Source: Mycolicibacterium gadium (GTDB lineage: Bacteria > Actinomycetota > Actinomycetes > Mycobacteriales > Mycobacteriaceae). From it: a DNA stretch of 64,000 nt. Of this stretch, positions 7,533 to 16,449 are shown one piece after another. Below the pieces are notes generated by a model. It did no database searches. It had not been told where the DNA came from and saw nothing but the letters and a program-made list of their open reading frames with translations. The first letter of the stretch is position 1; each line of letters starts with the position of its first letter. The stretch covers positions 5,146,001 to 5,210,000 of the forward strand of contig NZ_AP022608.1 of NCBI RefSeq assembly GCF_010728925.1, written 5' to 3'. The position numbers and the translations under genes are program-made.

Positions 7533-8891
7533 ATGAGTCCAACAGTGCGGAATGCTCTCCCCCCTGGGCCCAAACTGCCCGCCGCGGTCCAGCTGGTGTT
7601 GATGATGCGGTGGTGGCCGCAGTTCGTCGCGTCGTGCCGGCGCCGCTACGGCACGATGTTCACGCTGCGCAACACGATGATGGGCGAGATGGTCTATATG
7701 GCCGACCCAGAGGCGATCAAGACGGTGTTCGCCGGCGACCCGCGGATTTTCCATGCGGGCGAAGCAAATTCGATGCTGGGCGGGTTGTTGGGGTCGAGCT
7801 CGGTGCTGGTCATCGACGGCGACGTCCATCGCGAACGGCGCAAGCTGATGATGGCCCCGTTCCATCGTGACGCGGTCGCACGCCAGGCCGAGCTGATGGC
7901 TGACATCGCGGCGGAGAACATCGCGGGCTGGCCCGTCGGCCAGCCGTTCGCGGTGGCGCCGAAAACGTCGGAGATCACGTTGGAGGTGATCCTGCGGACG
8001 GTGATCGGCGCCAGCGATCCGGCGCGGCTCGCCGCACTGCGCGACGTGATGCCCCGGCTGTTGAAAGTCGGCCCGTGGGAGTCGTTGGCCATCGCGAAAC
8101 CGAAGCTGCAGAAAAGCCCGGCATGGCGGCGGTTCGCACGCAATATGGCCGAAGCCGACCGGCTGCTGTACGCCGAGATCGCCGAACGTCGCGCCGATCC
8201 CAACCTCGCCGAGCGCACCGACGCCCTGGCCATGCTGGTTCAGGCCGGCGCGGCCGACGGAACCGGGATGAGCGACAAGGAATTGCGTGATCAGCTGATC
8301 ACCCTGCTGGTGGCGGGCCACGACACCACGGCGACCGGGCTGGCGTGGGCGTTGGAGCGGCTCACCCGACACCCGCAGATTCTGGCGCGAGCCGTCGCCG
8401 CGGCCGAGGCCGGCGATGCCGCCGGTGACGAGTACCTCGACGCGATCGCCAAGGAGACGCTGCGGATCCGCCCCGTGGTCCCCGACGTCGGCAGGATCCT
8501 GAAGGAACCCGTCGAGGTCGGGGGATACCAGCTACCGGTCGGGGTGATGGTGGTCCCCAGCATCACGTCGGTGCACGCCGATCCGAACGTCTACCCGAAC
8601 CCCGAGAAGTTCGATCCGGACCGGATGGTCGGCGCGACGCTGAGTCCGACGACGTGGTTCCCGTTCGGCGGCGGCAATCGGCGTTGTCTCGGTGCGGGTT
8701 TCGCGATGGTCGAGATGCGGATCGTGCTGCGCGAGATCCTGCGTCGCGTCGAGTTGAGCACCACTTCCGAGCCTGGTGAGAAGACGAGGCTCAAGCACGT
8801 CATCATGACGCCGCAGCGCGGCGGGCAGATCACCGTCCGTGCCGTCAAGAAGGTCGCGCCCACCGGTCCAGCGCAAGTCGCCCACTCGTAG
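7533..8891 (+). CDS. Cytochrome P450
   Basis: 452 residues from ATG at 7533. All P450 signatures are visible: the I-helix oxygen-binding motif LVAGHDTTATGLAW, the K-helix ExxR in AKETLRIRP, the PERF-like region NPEKFDPDRM and the heme-binding loop FPFGGGNRRCLGAGFA with the axial Cys. The early region (LPPGPKLPAAVQLVLMMRWWPQF) has the proline-rich start of membrane-associated class-IV-like mycobacterial P450s, and overall it resembles the CYP135/CYP136/CYP138 group. Substrate is unknown. Redox partners are not adjacent. A ferredoxin/reductase pair lies 27 kb away at 34.6-36.0 kb. Confidence 0.92.
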   Translation: MSPTVRNALPPGPKLPAAVQLVLMMRWWPQFVASCRRRYGTMFTLRNTMMGEMVYMADPEAIKTVFAGDPRIFHAGEANSMLGGLLGSSSVLVIDGDVHRERRKLMMAPFHRDAVARQAELMADIAAENIAGWPVGQPFAVAPKTSEITLEVILRTVIGASDPARLAALRDVMPRLLKVGPWESLAIAKPKLQKSPAWRRFARNMAEADRLLYAEIAERRADPNLAERTDALAMLVQAGAADGTGMSDKELRDQLITLLVAGHDTTATGLAWALERLTRHPQILARAVAAAEAGDAAGDEYLDAIAKETLRIRPVVPDVGRILKEPVEVGGYQLPVGVMVVPSITSVHADPNVYPNPEKFDPDRMVGATLSPTTWFPFGGGNRRCLGAGFAMVEMRIVLREILRRVELSTTSEPGEKTRLKHVIMTPQRGGQITVRAVKKVAPTGPAQVAHS

Positions 8892-8962
8892 GACTTTCTG
8901 GCAAACCTGATGTAGTTTCGATCGACACGTGACGCGGGGGGCCCGCTGCCGAGGAGTTGACG

Positions 8963-10765
8963 GTGGATGCGACACCATTCGGGCACTATCAGCTTCAAAG
9001 GCTGATAGGCCGAGGGGGAATGGGTGAGGTCTACCGGGCCTACGACACCAGAACCGACCGCATCGTCGCCCTCAAGGTGCTGCCGCCGAACATGGCGGCC
9101 GACGAGACGTTCCAGGCCAGGTTCCGGCGCGAATCCCAGGCCGCCGCGGGCCTGAACGACCCACATGTCGTGCCGATCCACAGTTTCGGCGAGATCGACG
9201 GCCGTCTCTACCTGGATATGCGGCTGATCGAGGGCCGCAATCTCGGGACGATGCTCAACGAGACCTCCGGCCCGCTGGATCCCGAACTCTCGGTCAAGGT
9301 GACCGAACAGGTCGCGACCGCGCTGGACGCCGCACATGCCGCTGGGCTGATCCACCGCGACGTCAAACCGTCGAACATCCTGATCACCGACCGCGATTTC
9401 GTCTACCTGATCGACTTCGGGCTGGCGCGAACCGCAGGGGAAGTCGGGTTGACGACCGCGGGCAGCACGCTGGGGACGATGGCGTACATGGCGCCCGAGC
9501 GGTTCGAGGGCAAGCCGGTCGACGCGACGTCGGACATCTACGCGCTGACGTGCGTGCTCTATGAATGCCTGACCGGCTTGCGGCCCTATCCGGCGCAGAG
9601 CCTGGAACAGCAGATCGCCGGGCACATGACCCAGCCGATTCCGCGGCCATCGGCCGTCGACCCGAAGCTGGCGGCGTTCGACGCGGTGATCGCCAAGGGC
9701 ATGGCGAAGTCGCCGGGAAAGCGGTATCAGTCGGCCGCCGAATTGGCCTCTGCCGCACGGCGTGCGCTCAATGCACCGGTGCGGATGGCGGGCAGCGGAC
9801 GGCATTCGGCCCGACGTGCCGCCCCCGCCCGACGGCACGTGTCCGGGCGCCTCGTCGCGGTCGCCGTCGCGGTGGCACTGGTGGTGGTGGCAGGCGGTCT
9901 CGGGGTCTGGCAATGGCGGGGCGGCTCCGGTGGGGCCGAACCCGCGAGCGTGGCGGAGAGCTCGTCGACGATGACGCCGGGGCCGCAGCCCGGCGCGGTG
10001 GAATCGATCGCCGCCACGGTGCCCGAAGACATCAGGTCGACGGGCCGGCTGATCATCGGGGTGAATGTGCCTTATGCCCCAAACGAATTCAAGGACGCCA
10101 GTGGAGCAATCGTCGGTTTCGACGTCGACCTGATGAATGCGATCACCCGCACCCTGGGGTTGGTGCCGGAGTACCGCGAAACGGCGTTCGAGGCGATCAT
10201 TCCCTCCGTGCGCGGCGGCGACTTCAACGTCGGGATGTCGTCGTTCACCGACACCAAGGAGCGCGAGGAATCGGTTGACTTCGTGACGTACTTCGAGGCG
10301 GGGACGCTGTGGGCGCAACGCCCGGGCGGCGGAGTGGATCCGAACAATGCGTGTGGGTTGTCCGTCGGTGTCGCATACCCGTCTCTGCAAGAGGCGGAGG
10401 AGATCCCGGCGAAGAGTGGCGCCTGTGAAGCTGCCGGGCAGCCGCCGATCGACAAGAAGGTGTTCGTGAGCCAGGACGATCTGACCGCAGCGCTCATCGA
10501 CGGGGAGGTGGATGCGATGTCGGCGGATTCACCGGTGACGTTGTTCGCGATCAAGACCTCGGGCGGCGAACTGGAGGCCGCGGGCGAGGTGTTCGACTCG
10601 GCTCCCTACGGTTGGCCGGTGGCCAAGGGATCAGGCCTGGCGCAATCGCTGCTTAAGGCGCTCGAGCACCTGATTCAGACCGGCGAATACAAGACGATCG
10701 CGACGATGTGGGGCGTCGAGAAGGGCATGATCCTCACACCGAGGATCAACGGCGCGGCGAAGTGA
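8963..10765 (+). CDS. Ser/Thr protein kinase fused to extracellular solute-binding domain (SBP_bac_3)
   Basis: About 600 residues. GAGGAG at 8951-8956 is 6 nt from GTG 8963, a better start than the TTG at 8957 that abuts it. Residues 8-270 are a Hanks kinase: glycine loop GRGGMGEVY, Lys about 38 in VALKVL, HRDVKPSN, DFG and MAPERF. A Pro/Arg-rich juxtamembrane stretch leads to one TM helix (about 297-315). The outside part (about 355-598) is a type 3 periplasmic binding protein of the polar amino-acid class: RLIIGVNVPYAPNEFKD, VGFDVDLMNAITRTLGL, GMSSFTDTKEREESVDFV and DAMSADSP. The architecture implies direct sensing of an extracellular small molecule, likely an amino acid, by a kinase. Confidence 0.92.
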   Translation: MDATPFGHYQLQRLIGRGGMGEVYRAYDTRTDRIVALKVLPPNMAADETFQARFRRESQAAAGLNDPHVVPIHSFGEIDGRLYLDMRLIEGRNLGTMLNETSGPLDPELSVKVTEQVATALDAAHAAGLIHRDVKPSNILITDRDFVYLIDFGLARTAGEVGLTTAGSTLGTMAYMAPERFEGKPVDATSDIYALTCVLYECLTGLRPYPAQSLEQQIAGHMTQPIPRPSAVDPKLAAFDAVIAKGMAKSPGKRYQSAAELASAARRALNAPVRMAGSGRHSARRAAPARRHVSGRLVAVAVAVALVVVAGGLGVWQWRGGSGGAEPASVAESSSTMTPGPQPGAVESIAATVPEDIRSTGRLIIGVNVPYAPNEFKDASGAIVGFDVDLMNAITRTLGLVPEYRETAFEAIIPSVRGGDFNVGMSSFTDTKEREESVDFVTYFEAGTLWAQRPGGGVDPNNACGLSVGVAYPSLQEAEEIPAKSGACEAAGQPPIDKKVFVSQDDLTAALIDGEVDAMSADSPVTLFAIKTSGGELEAAGEVFDSAPYGWPVAKGSGLAQSLLKALEHLIQTGEYKTIATMWGVEKGMILTPRINGAAK

Positions 10766-10872
10766 TTCCCACAGTCTGAGGTTCCTCGGCTGCACTGCGG
10801 TGTCAAATTGTTATCAACAGCGTGCCGCCTTGCTGCGCGGAGTCCGCGCCGACAGCCGTGATACTGGGGGAG

Positions 10873-11835
10873 ATGGCCACCACGACCAACAGCCGACCGA
10901 TGCCGGGTCCCAGAGACACCCGCTCGAATCAGAATCGCCCCCGCCGATCTCTGGTCGTGCTCGTCGCCGCCCTGGCAGCCATCGGAATCGTCGGGGGCGG
11001 CATCGTCATCGGTCGCAACATCTCGGCTGAGCCGGCGTCCACGCAGAGCAGCAGTGCGCCGCCGCTCCTCACCCAGGCGCCGTCGTCGCCCGCGACCCCC
11101 GGTGTTCCGCCGCCCGTCGACGGCGGGCCCTTCGCCACCGAGTTCGCCTCTCTCGCAGCCCAACTCAATGCAACGGTGGGCATCGTCGTCCGACCGTTGG
11201 GCGCGGGACCGGCACCGGTGACGGCGGGCGAATGGAGCACCGGGACGGCGTGGTCGACCATCAAGGTGCCGCTGGCCATCGCAGGCCTGCGGGAGACCGG
11301 CCAGGTCACCGAGGCGATGCGGGCCGCGATCACCCAATCGGATAACGATGCGGCCGAATCGATCTGGGCGAGCCTGGGAGACTCGTCCGAGGCCGCCGAG
11401 AAGGTGGAGGCAGTGCTGGCCGACGCCGGCGCACCGACCGCCGTCGAATCCCGCAAGGTCAGGCCGGAGTTCACCGCGTTCGGGCAGACGACGTGGTCGC
11501 TGGCCGATCAGGCGACGTTCCTGTCAGCGGCCGCGTGCGATCCCAGAGACCAGCCGGTCATGGATCTGATGGGAGAGGTCGAGCCCGACCAGCGCTGGGG
11601 CCTTGGCATGCTCCCCGGCGCGAAATTCAAAGGTGGCTGGGGTCCCTCGCCGGCGGGCAATTACCTCGTCCGCCAGTTAGGGGTCATCCCCGTAAGGGAC
11701 GGGTCGGCGGTCGTCGCGGTGGCCGTCGAACCGCGATCGGGCGCATTCGACGACGGGACAGCGGCTTTGACGCAGATCACGACCTGGCTTACCGACCATG
11801 CCGACCTGTTGCCCGCGGGTAGCTGCCCTCAGTAG
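10873..11835 (+). CDS. Membrane-anchored serine hydrolase (class A beta-lactamase-like fold)
   Basis: 320 residues from ATG 10873, preceded by GGGGGAG. A signal anchor (about residues 27-46) is followed by a Ser/Pro/Ala linker and the hydrolase domain. The three penicillin-recognising motifs are visible: S128-T-I-K131, S156-D-N158 and K253-G-G. The omega-loop glutamate motif of true class A beta-lactamases is not evident, so this is more likely a low-activity carboxypeptidase or a non-lactamase relative. It acts outside the membrane. It sits between two receptor-like kinases, converging on the second. Confidence 0.8.
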   Translation: MATTTNSRPMPGPRDTRSNQNRPRRSLVVLVAALAAIGIVGGGIVIGRNISAEPASTQSSSAPPLLTQAPSSPATPGVPPPVDGGPFATEFASLAAQLNATVGIVVRPLGAGPAPVTAGEWSTGTAWSTIKVPLAIAGLRETGQVTEAMRAAITQSDNDAAESIWASLGDSSEAAEKVEAVLADAGAPTAVESRKVRPEFTAFGQTTWSLADQATFLSAAACDPRDQPVMDLMGEVEPDQRWGLGMLPGAKFKGGWGPSPAGNYLVRQLGVIPVRDGSAVVAVAVEPRSGAFDDGTAALTQITTWLTDHADLLPAGSCPQ

Positions 11836-13442
11836 AGATAGACGACGGCGTCTCGGCCGCCGGTGCAGGTGATGTAGGCGTTGCCTGGACGCGCTTGGCA
11901 CTCCATCACGAAATTTGCTCCATCACAGCGGAATCCGTTGCCGGGAACACAATCGACAGCACCGGGCGCCGACACCTCTCGAAGGTCACGGCTGGCGTCA
12001 CCGTACTTCTGCCAATACGAACGCAGAACGCTGTCGGTGAAGAAGCACGAGGTGTCGGCCGAACCCCGGCGGGCGTGCGTGCCGGGATCGTTGCGGCCGG
12101 GAAGCGCGTAGTCGCCGGTGCAACTCGTCGGGTTGGCGCTGGTGTCCCGGCCGACCAGCGGCGGCGGAGGAGGCGAACCCTCCGACAGCGGATCCACGGT
12201 AGGCGTCGGCTCCGGGGTTCTGGTATCGGTATCGGCGCCGGGCCGCGGGACCGGGGGATCCGCACGATCGGTGGGCACCGGCGGGGGAGGGTCGTCGTTG
12301 GTCAGCACTCCGATCACGATCCCGGTTCCGCCCAGCACCAGTACCGCGACGGCCGCGATGACGGCCGGCATCAACCACTTGCGCGAGGTCGCCGCCGGCG
12401 GCGGAGAACTGGCGGCGGGTCGCGGCGCGCTGGGGGTGGGCGGTGGAGGATGCGACGGCGGCGGGCGGTACGGCGGCTGCGGTGGGGCGACGTTCGCCGG
12501 CCGGTGCATGGTCGGATCGCCGGCGCCTGCGGCCGTCCGCGGACGATTCCAGGCCTGCTGTGTCGGCACCGGCATCGTGGGACCGGGATCCGGGGTGGGC
12601 CTGATCGTGGTGTCCGATTCCACGGCGCGCTGTGTCGCCCGGGCCAAGGCTCCGCAGCTTCCGTAGCGGTCATCGGGTTCTTTGGCCATTCCGCGCGCGA
12701 CGACGTCGTCGAATGTCGGTGACAGGGCCCGATTGGCCTGGCTGGGCTGTGGTGGCGGCATGAACAGGTGCGACGTCATGATCTGCTCGATGCTGTTCGA
12801 CTGGAATGGCGGTTCGCCGGTCAGGCATTCGAACAGAACGCAGGCGAGTGCGTACACGTCGACCGCGGGAGTGGCTTCGCGGTCGCGGAACCGCTCCGGA
12901 GCCATGTAGGTCCACGTGCCGATCTGCATGCCGGTGTTCGTCAAGCCGCTCTCGCCCTTGGCTTCGGCGATGCCGAAGTCGACGAGGTAGGGGAAGTCCG
13001 ACTGTGTGACGATGACGTTCTGCGGTTTCACGTCGCGGTGAATCAGCCCGGCGGCGTGCGCGGCGTCCAGGGCGGCGGCAACCCCGCCGATGATGAACGA
13101 CGCCCGGGCGGGTTTGAGCGGTCCGGTGCTCAGCAGCTCCTGCAGGGTCTGGCCCTCGACGAGTCGCATGTCGATGTACGGGTGCCCGTCGATCTCTCCC
13201 CAGTCGTGGATCGGAATGACGTGTGGTTCTTGAAGAACGGCGGCCGCCCGCGACTCACGCTGGAAACGGGTTCTGAATTTTTCGTCCTGCCAGAACTGTT
13301 CGGCGAGGATTTTCAGCGCGACGGTACGGCCCTTCTTCGTATCGTCTGCCCGGTACACCTCGCCCATGCCACCCCGCCCGAGCAGGCCGGTGAGCCGGTA
13401 GTGGCCGAACATCTGGCCGACGCGCGAGCTCGGAGAATCCAC
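11829..13442 (-). CDS. Receptor-type Ser/Thr protein kinase with Cys-containing ectodomain
   Basis: 537 residues. I chose GTG at 13442 (reads VDSPSSRV), which has a GGAGG-type ribosome site just upstream. The longer open frame beyond it has no kinase homology. Residues 11-275 are the kinase domain (GRGGMGEVY, VALKIL, LIHRDVKPQN, VDFGIAE, TYMAPERF). A long Pro-rich linker (about 280-353) precedes one TM helix (about 356-380). The ectodomain (381-537) is about 155 residues, Pro/Thr-rich at first, then a compact domain with about six Cys (CTGDYAL, CFFTDS, CVPGNGFRC, MECQARP, CTGG) that could form disulfides. Ligand unknown. It overlaps the serine hydrolase tail-to-tail by 7 bases. Confidence 0.9.
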   Translation of the reverse strand: MDSPSSRVGQMFGHYRLTGLLGRGGMGEVYRADDTKKGRTVALKILAEQFWQDEKFRTRFQRESRAAAVLQEPHVIPIHDWGEIDGHPYIDMRLVEGQTLQELLSTGPLKPARASFIIGGVAAALDAAHAAGLIHRDVKPQNVIVTQSDFPYLVDFGIAEAKGESGLTNTGMQIGTWTYMAPERFRDREATPAVDVYALACVLFECLTGEPPFQSNSIEQIMTSHLFMPPPQPSQANRALSPTFDDVVARGMAKEPDDRYGSCGALARATQRAVESDTTIRPTPDPGPTMPVPTQQAWNRPRTAAGAGDPTMHRPANVAPPQPPYRPPPSHPPPPTPSAPRPAASSPPPAATSRKWLMPAVIAAVAVLVLGGTGIVIGVLTNDDPPPPVPTDRADPPVPRPGADTDTRTPEPTPTVDPLSEGSPPPPPLVGRDTSANPTSCTGDYALPGRNDPGTHARRGSADTSCFFTDSVLRSYWQKYGDASRDLREVSAPGAVDCVPGNGFRCDGANFVMECQARPGNAYITCTGGRDAVVYLY

Positions 13443-13569
13443 CTCGATCTCACCTCCTCCACCACGCAGTATCCGTCGCGGGTGGGATTCTTCGCATAAT
13501 CTTCCTGCTGAAGTCCAGCGGAAGCGGCAAAGTTGGGCGGGACGACTGCACTGACAGGGGTAACGACAG

Positions 13570-15033
13570 GTGAACGACGTGGTGCGGGTGGTGCGGCACG
13601 GCGCGGGCGAGACGGTGCGCAGGGGCTTCGCTCGCGTGGTGCCGGTCGTCGTATGCGCGGCGCTGTTGACGGCGTGCACGCCTTCGGTGATCGACGGCCG
13701 GGCGACGTCGATGCTGTTCAACCCCGAGCGCGTCGGCGGCCTGCCGGTCAGCGAAGGGCCCAGCGGTCCCCGGCCGAATGCGCCCGAACCCGAGGGCACC
13801 GTCGAGTACAGCGACGACGGCCCGATGGATCGCCTCGCGCTGTTGGCGGTCAACGATATTCAGGAGTTCTGGGCCAAGAACTACGACAAGTATCTGGCGG
13901 GCCAGTTCGAACCGGTGGACACCCTGGCGTCCTACGACTCGACGGATCCGAACAGCCCGGAGCTGTGCGGCGCGTCGTTGTATGACAGCCCCAACGCGGC
14001 GTTCTGCTTCCGGCTCAACACGATGATCTGGGACCGCGGGGTGTTCCTGCCGGTCGCGCAGGAGTACTTCGGTGACATGGGTGTCGTCGGCGTGATCGCC
14101 CACGAATACGGGCACGCGCTGCAATGGATGGCCGGGATCGCCGACATGGACACCCCCGGCCTGGTCAGAGAGCAGCAAGCCGACTGCTTCGCGGGGGTAT
14201 ACCTGCACTGGGTGGCTGCCGGAGATTCGCCGCGGTTCACGTTGAGCACCGGCGACGGTCTCAACCACGTGCTCGCCGGGGTGATCTACATCCGCGACCG
14301 CTTGGAAGGCGGACCGTCCGACGACCCGCACGGCTCGGCGCTCGACCGCGTCAGTGCCTTTCAGTTGGGGTTCACCGGTGGTGCGGACCAATGCGCGGCG
14401 ATCGACATGGACGAGATCACCAAACGCCAGGGTGATCTGCCCGAACACGTGACGTTCGACTCCGGCACGTCGCTGGACAGCCCGATCAACGACGACACCC
14501 TTGCGAAGCTGATGGCCGTGCTGGACACGACTTTTCAGCCGGCCGAGGCTCCGACACTGACCACCGACCGGTCCGAATGCACGGGTGCCACGATCACCGA
14601 ACCGACCTCGTACTGCCCGGATTCCAACAAGATCTTCGTGGACATGCCCGCGCTGCAGGCGGCGGGAGCGACCAAGAACGAGGAGAGCGACGAGGTGTTG
14701 GTGCAAGGCGACAACTCCGCGTTGTCGATCGTGACGTCGCGCTATGCGCTCGCGGTACAGAAGGAGCGTGGCGCGAAAATCGATACGCCTGTCGCGGCGC
14801 TGCGCACTGCCTGTCTGACCGGCGTGGCGCAGGGACAGATGACCGAAGAGGACGGCGCCGATTTCATCCTGTCGCCGGGAGACACCGACGAGGCGGTGGC
14901 GGGTCTACTGGCCAACGGACTGGCCGCCAGCGATGTGAACGGGGTTCCGGCACCGGCGGGCTTCTCCCGGATCCTCGCCTATCGGTTGGGGCTTTCCAGC
15001 CGCATCGACGAGTGTTTCGAGCGGTTCACATGA
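13570..15033 (+). CDS. Lipoprotein neutral zinc metallopeptidase
   Basis: 487 residues from GTG 13570. The signal ends in the lipobox LLTAC, giving Cys36 as lipidation site. The catalytic zinc site is V-I-A-HEYGH (residues 178-182), with a downstream Glu in REQQADCFAGVYLHW (E201) as likely third ligand. This is the pattern of the putative neutral zinc metallopeptidase family. The protease would act on the outer face of the plasma membrane or in the periplasm. Its stop overlaps the start of the next gene (ATGA), so the two are translationally coupled. It diverges from the kinase at 13442. Confidence 0.9.
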   Translation: MNDVVRVVRHGAGETVRRGFARVVPVVVCAALLTACTPSVIDGRATSMLFNPERVGGLPVSEGPSGPRPNAPEPEGTVEYSDDGPMDRLALLAVNDIQEFWAKNYDKYLAGQFEPVDTLASYDSTDPNSPELCGASLYDSPNAAFCFRLNTMIWDRGVFLPVAQEYFGDMGVVGVIAHEYGHALQWMAGIADMDTPGLVREQQADCFAGVYLHWVAAGDSPRFTLSTGDGLNHVLAGVIYIRDRLEGGPSDDPHGSALDRVSAFQLGFTGGADQCAAIDMDEITKRQGDLPEHVTFDSGTSLDSPINDDTLAKLMAVLDTTFQPAEAPTLTTDRSECTGATITEPTSYCPDSNKIFVDMPALQAAGATKNEESDEVLVQGDNSALSIVTSRYALAVQKERGAKIDTPVAALRTACLTGVAQGQMTEEDGADFILSPGDTDEAVAGLLANGLAASDVNGVPAPAGFSRILAYRLGLSSRIDECFERFT

Positions 15034-15674
15034 CGCGCCCACCCGAAGGAGGCTCCGGAGAGCCATCCGGACAACCGTGGTGGCAGCGCCCTGGCGGTGC
15101 GCCTCAGCCCGGCAGGCCGGCGGCCCCGCCGCCGCAGCGCCCGCAGTACCCGCCGCAGCGGCCCCAATACCCGCCGCCGCAGCGGCCCCAGTACCCGCCT
15201 TCGCAGTACCCGCCGCAGCAGCAACCCGGTTGGCCGCCCGCGGCCCGGCCGACCCCACAATGGACACCCGCGGAGACACCGCAGTACGGCCAGCAGCCCG
15301 CTGCGCCACAACAGCCGCCGCCCGTGAACCCTCAACAGTCGCGACTGCCGATGATCGCCGGCGCGGTCGCCGCGGTCGTCATCATCGGCGGCGCGGCGTT
15401 GATCGGGGGACTCTGGATCTCCGGATTCCTCGGCGGCGGAACGGTTCTCGACGTCGGCGCGGCCGAAGCCGGTGTGACGGAGATTCTCAGCAATCCGATC
15501 AACGGCTACGGCGCCAACGACGTGTCGGCTGTGCAGTGCAACGGCGGCAAGAACCCGAAAGTCGAAGTGGGCGCGGGCTTCTCCTGTGACGTGACCATCA
15601 ACGGCGCGAAACGCACGGTGCAGGTGGTCTTCCAGGACGACCTCGGCACCTACGAGGTCGACGGACCGCGCTAG
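15030..15674 (+). CDS. Membrane protein with Pro/Gln-rich N-terminus and DUF4333 domain
   Basis: 214 residues, starting ATG at 15030 inside the stop of the metallopeptidase gene (ATGA overlap). The first about 105 residues are a repetitive Pro/Gln/Tyr/Arg tract (repeats of PPQRPQY), probably disordered and cytosolic. One TM helix follows (about 107-132, MIAGAVAAVVIIGGAALIGGLW). The extracytoplasmic DUF4333-like domain has VSAVQCNGG, GFSCDVTING and VVFQDDLGTYEV, with a likely disulfide. The coupling suggests it partners the metallopeptidase. Function is unknown. Confidence 0.82.
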   Translation: MTRPPEGGSGEPSGQPWWQRPGGAPQPGRPAAPPPQRPQYPPQRPQYPPPQRPQYPPSQYPPQQQPGWPPAARPTPQWTPAETPQYGQQPAAPQQPPPVNPQQSRLPMIAGAVAAVVIIGGAALIGGLWISGFLGGGTVLDVGAAEAGVTEILSNPINGYGANDVSAVQCNGGKNPKVEVGAGFSCDVTINGAKRTVQVVFQDDLGTYEVDGPR

Positions 15675-15678
15675 GGAG

Positions 15679-16410
15679 TCAGCGCAGGCCCGATTCGATG
15701 GCCGCGACGGTATCGGTCGCTTCGGGCCCGCAGAGCAACGGCAGGCCGACCGGGCCTGCGGCGAGGAGCCCGTCCACCCGGTTCCGGAGATCACCTGAGG
15801 TCACGTGTTCGTAGAGGCTCTCGCCGGGACAGGTCGTCGTTGAGCTGAAGTCACGGTGTCCCGCCAGCGTGTCAGGCGAGATGCCGAATTGCTGGGCGGC
15901 TGAGGCTAATACGAGCGCCGTCCCGTTGAGCTGATCCTCGCTGACCTGCTCCTTGTCGAAGTCGCCCTCGCACACGACGAGGAAGTGGCCGGTCGGGTCG
16001 TAACTCGTGGCGGTGTCGCCCACCAGGTCTGGCCTTCGAAGCTGGTAGATGTTCCCGTTGCGGTCGACGCTGAAGTGGTAGGCGATGTCGATCCATCCAT
16101 GCGTGTCCTGGTGGTAGCGCTGGTGCTGACGGAGCCGGGCTGGAGCGTCGGCGTTGTCACCGAGAGTCACTTCGGTGTGATGGATCGTCATGCGACCGAG
16201 CGTGTGAGTCCTGCCGCCGGGGCGAGCTGGAGCGGCGCCCCACGCGTCCCGGCACAAGATCTGATGTGCCACCGGTGCAGCGGACGTCACGACAGGGACG
16301 GCAATCGGCGCGACGGCGGCCGCCAGTCCGGCGCCGCTCAGCCAGAGCAGCCGACGCCGGCTGATGAGGTCGGGACGGCCTTCGTGTTCGTCGGGCGGAC
16401 GAATGTCCAT
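15679..16410 (-). CDS. Tat-exported peptidoglycan recognition/N-acetylmuramoyl-L-alanine amidase
   Basis: 243 residues. An N-terminal twin-arginine signal (SRRRLLWLSGAGLAAA) is followed by a PGRP/amidase_2 domain. The zinc ligands are visible: H77 in TIHHTE, H185 in AGHRDF and C194 in TTCPGESLY, and the Tyr of IDIAYHFSVDRNG is also present. It should cleave the bond between MurNAc and L-Ala of the stem peptide, or bind peptidoglycan. It converges on the DUF4333 gene with a 4-base gap and follows the DUF4185 glycanase on the same strand. Together with the hydrolases nearby this forms a wall-remodelling neighbourhood. Confidence 0.9.
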   Translation of the reverse strand: MDIRPPDEHEGRPDLISRRRLLWLSGAGLAAAVAPIAVPVVTSAAPVAHQILCRDAWGAAPARPGGRTHTLGRMTIHHTEVTLGDNADAPARLRQHQRYHQDTHGWIDIAYHFSVDRNGNIYQLRRPDLVGDTATSYDPTGHFLVVCEGDFDKEQVSEDQLNGTALVLASAAQQFGISPDTLAGHRDFSSTTTCPGESLYEHVTSGDLRNRVDGLLAAGPVGLPLLCGPEATDTVAAIESGLR

Positions 16411-16449
16411 GGCGCCCAGGATAAGCAGATGCCGGCCCGACCCAGACCC

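Noticed and set aside
8591..10390. 599-residue frame antisense to the P450 and kinase genes
   Set aside because: It crosses two well-supported genes and has shadow composition.
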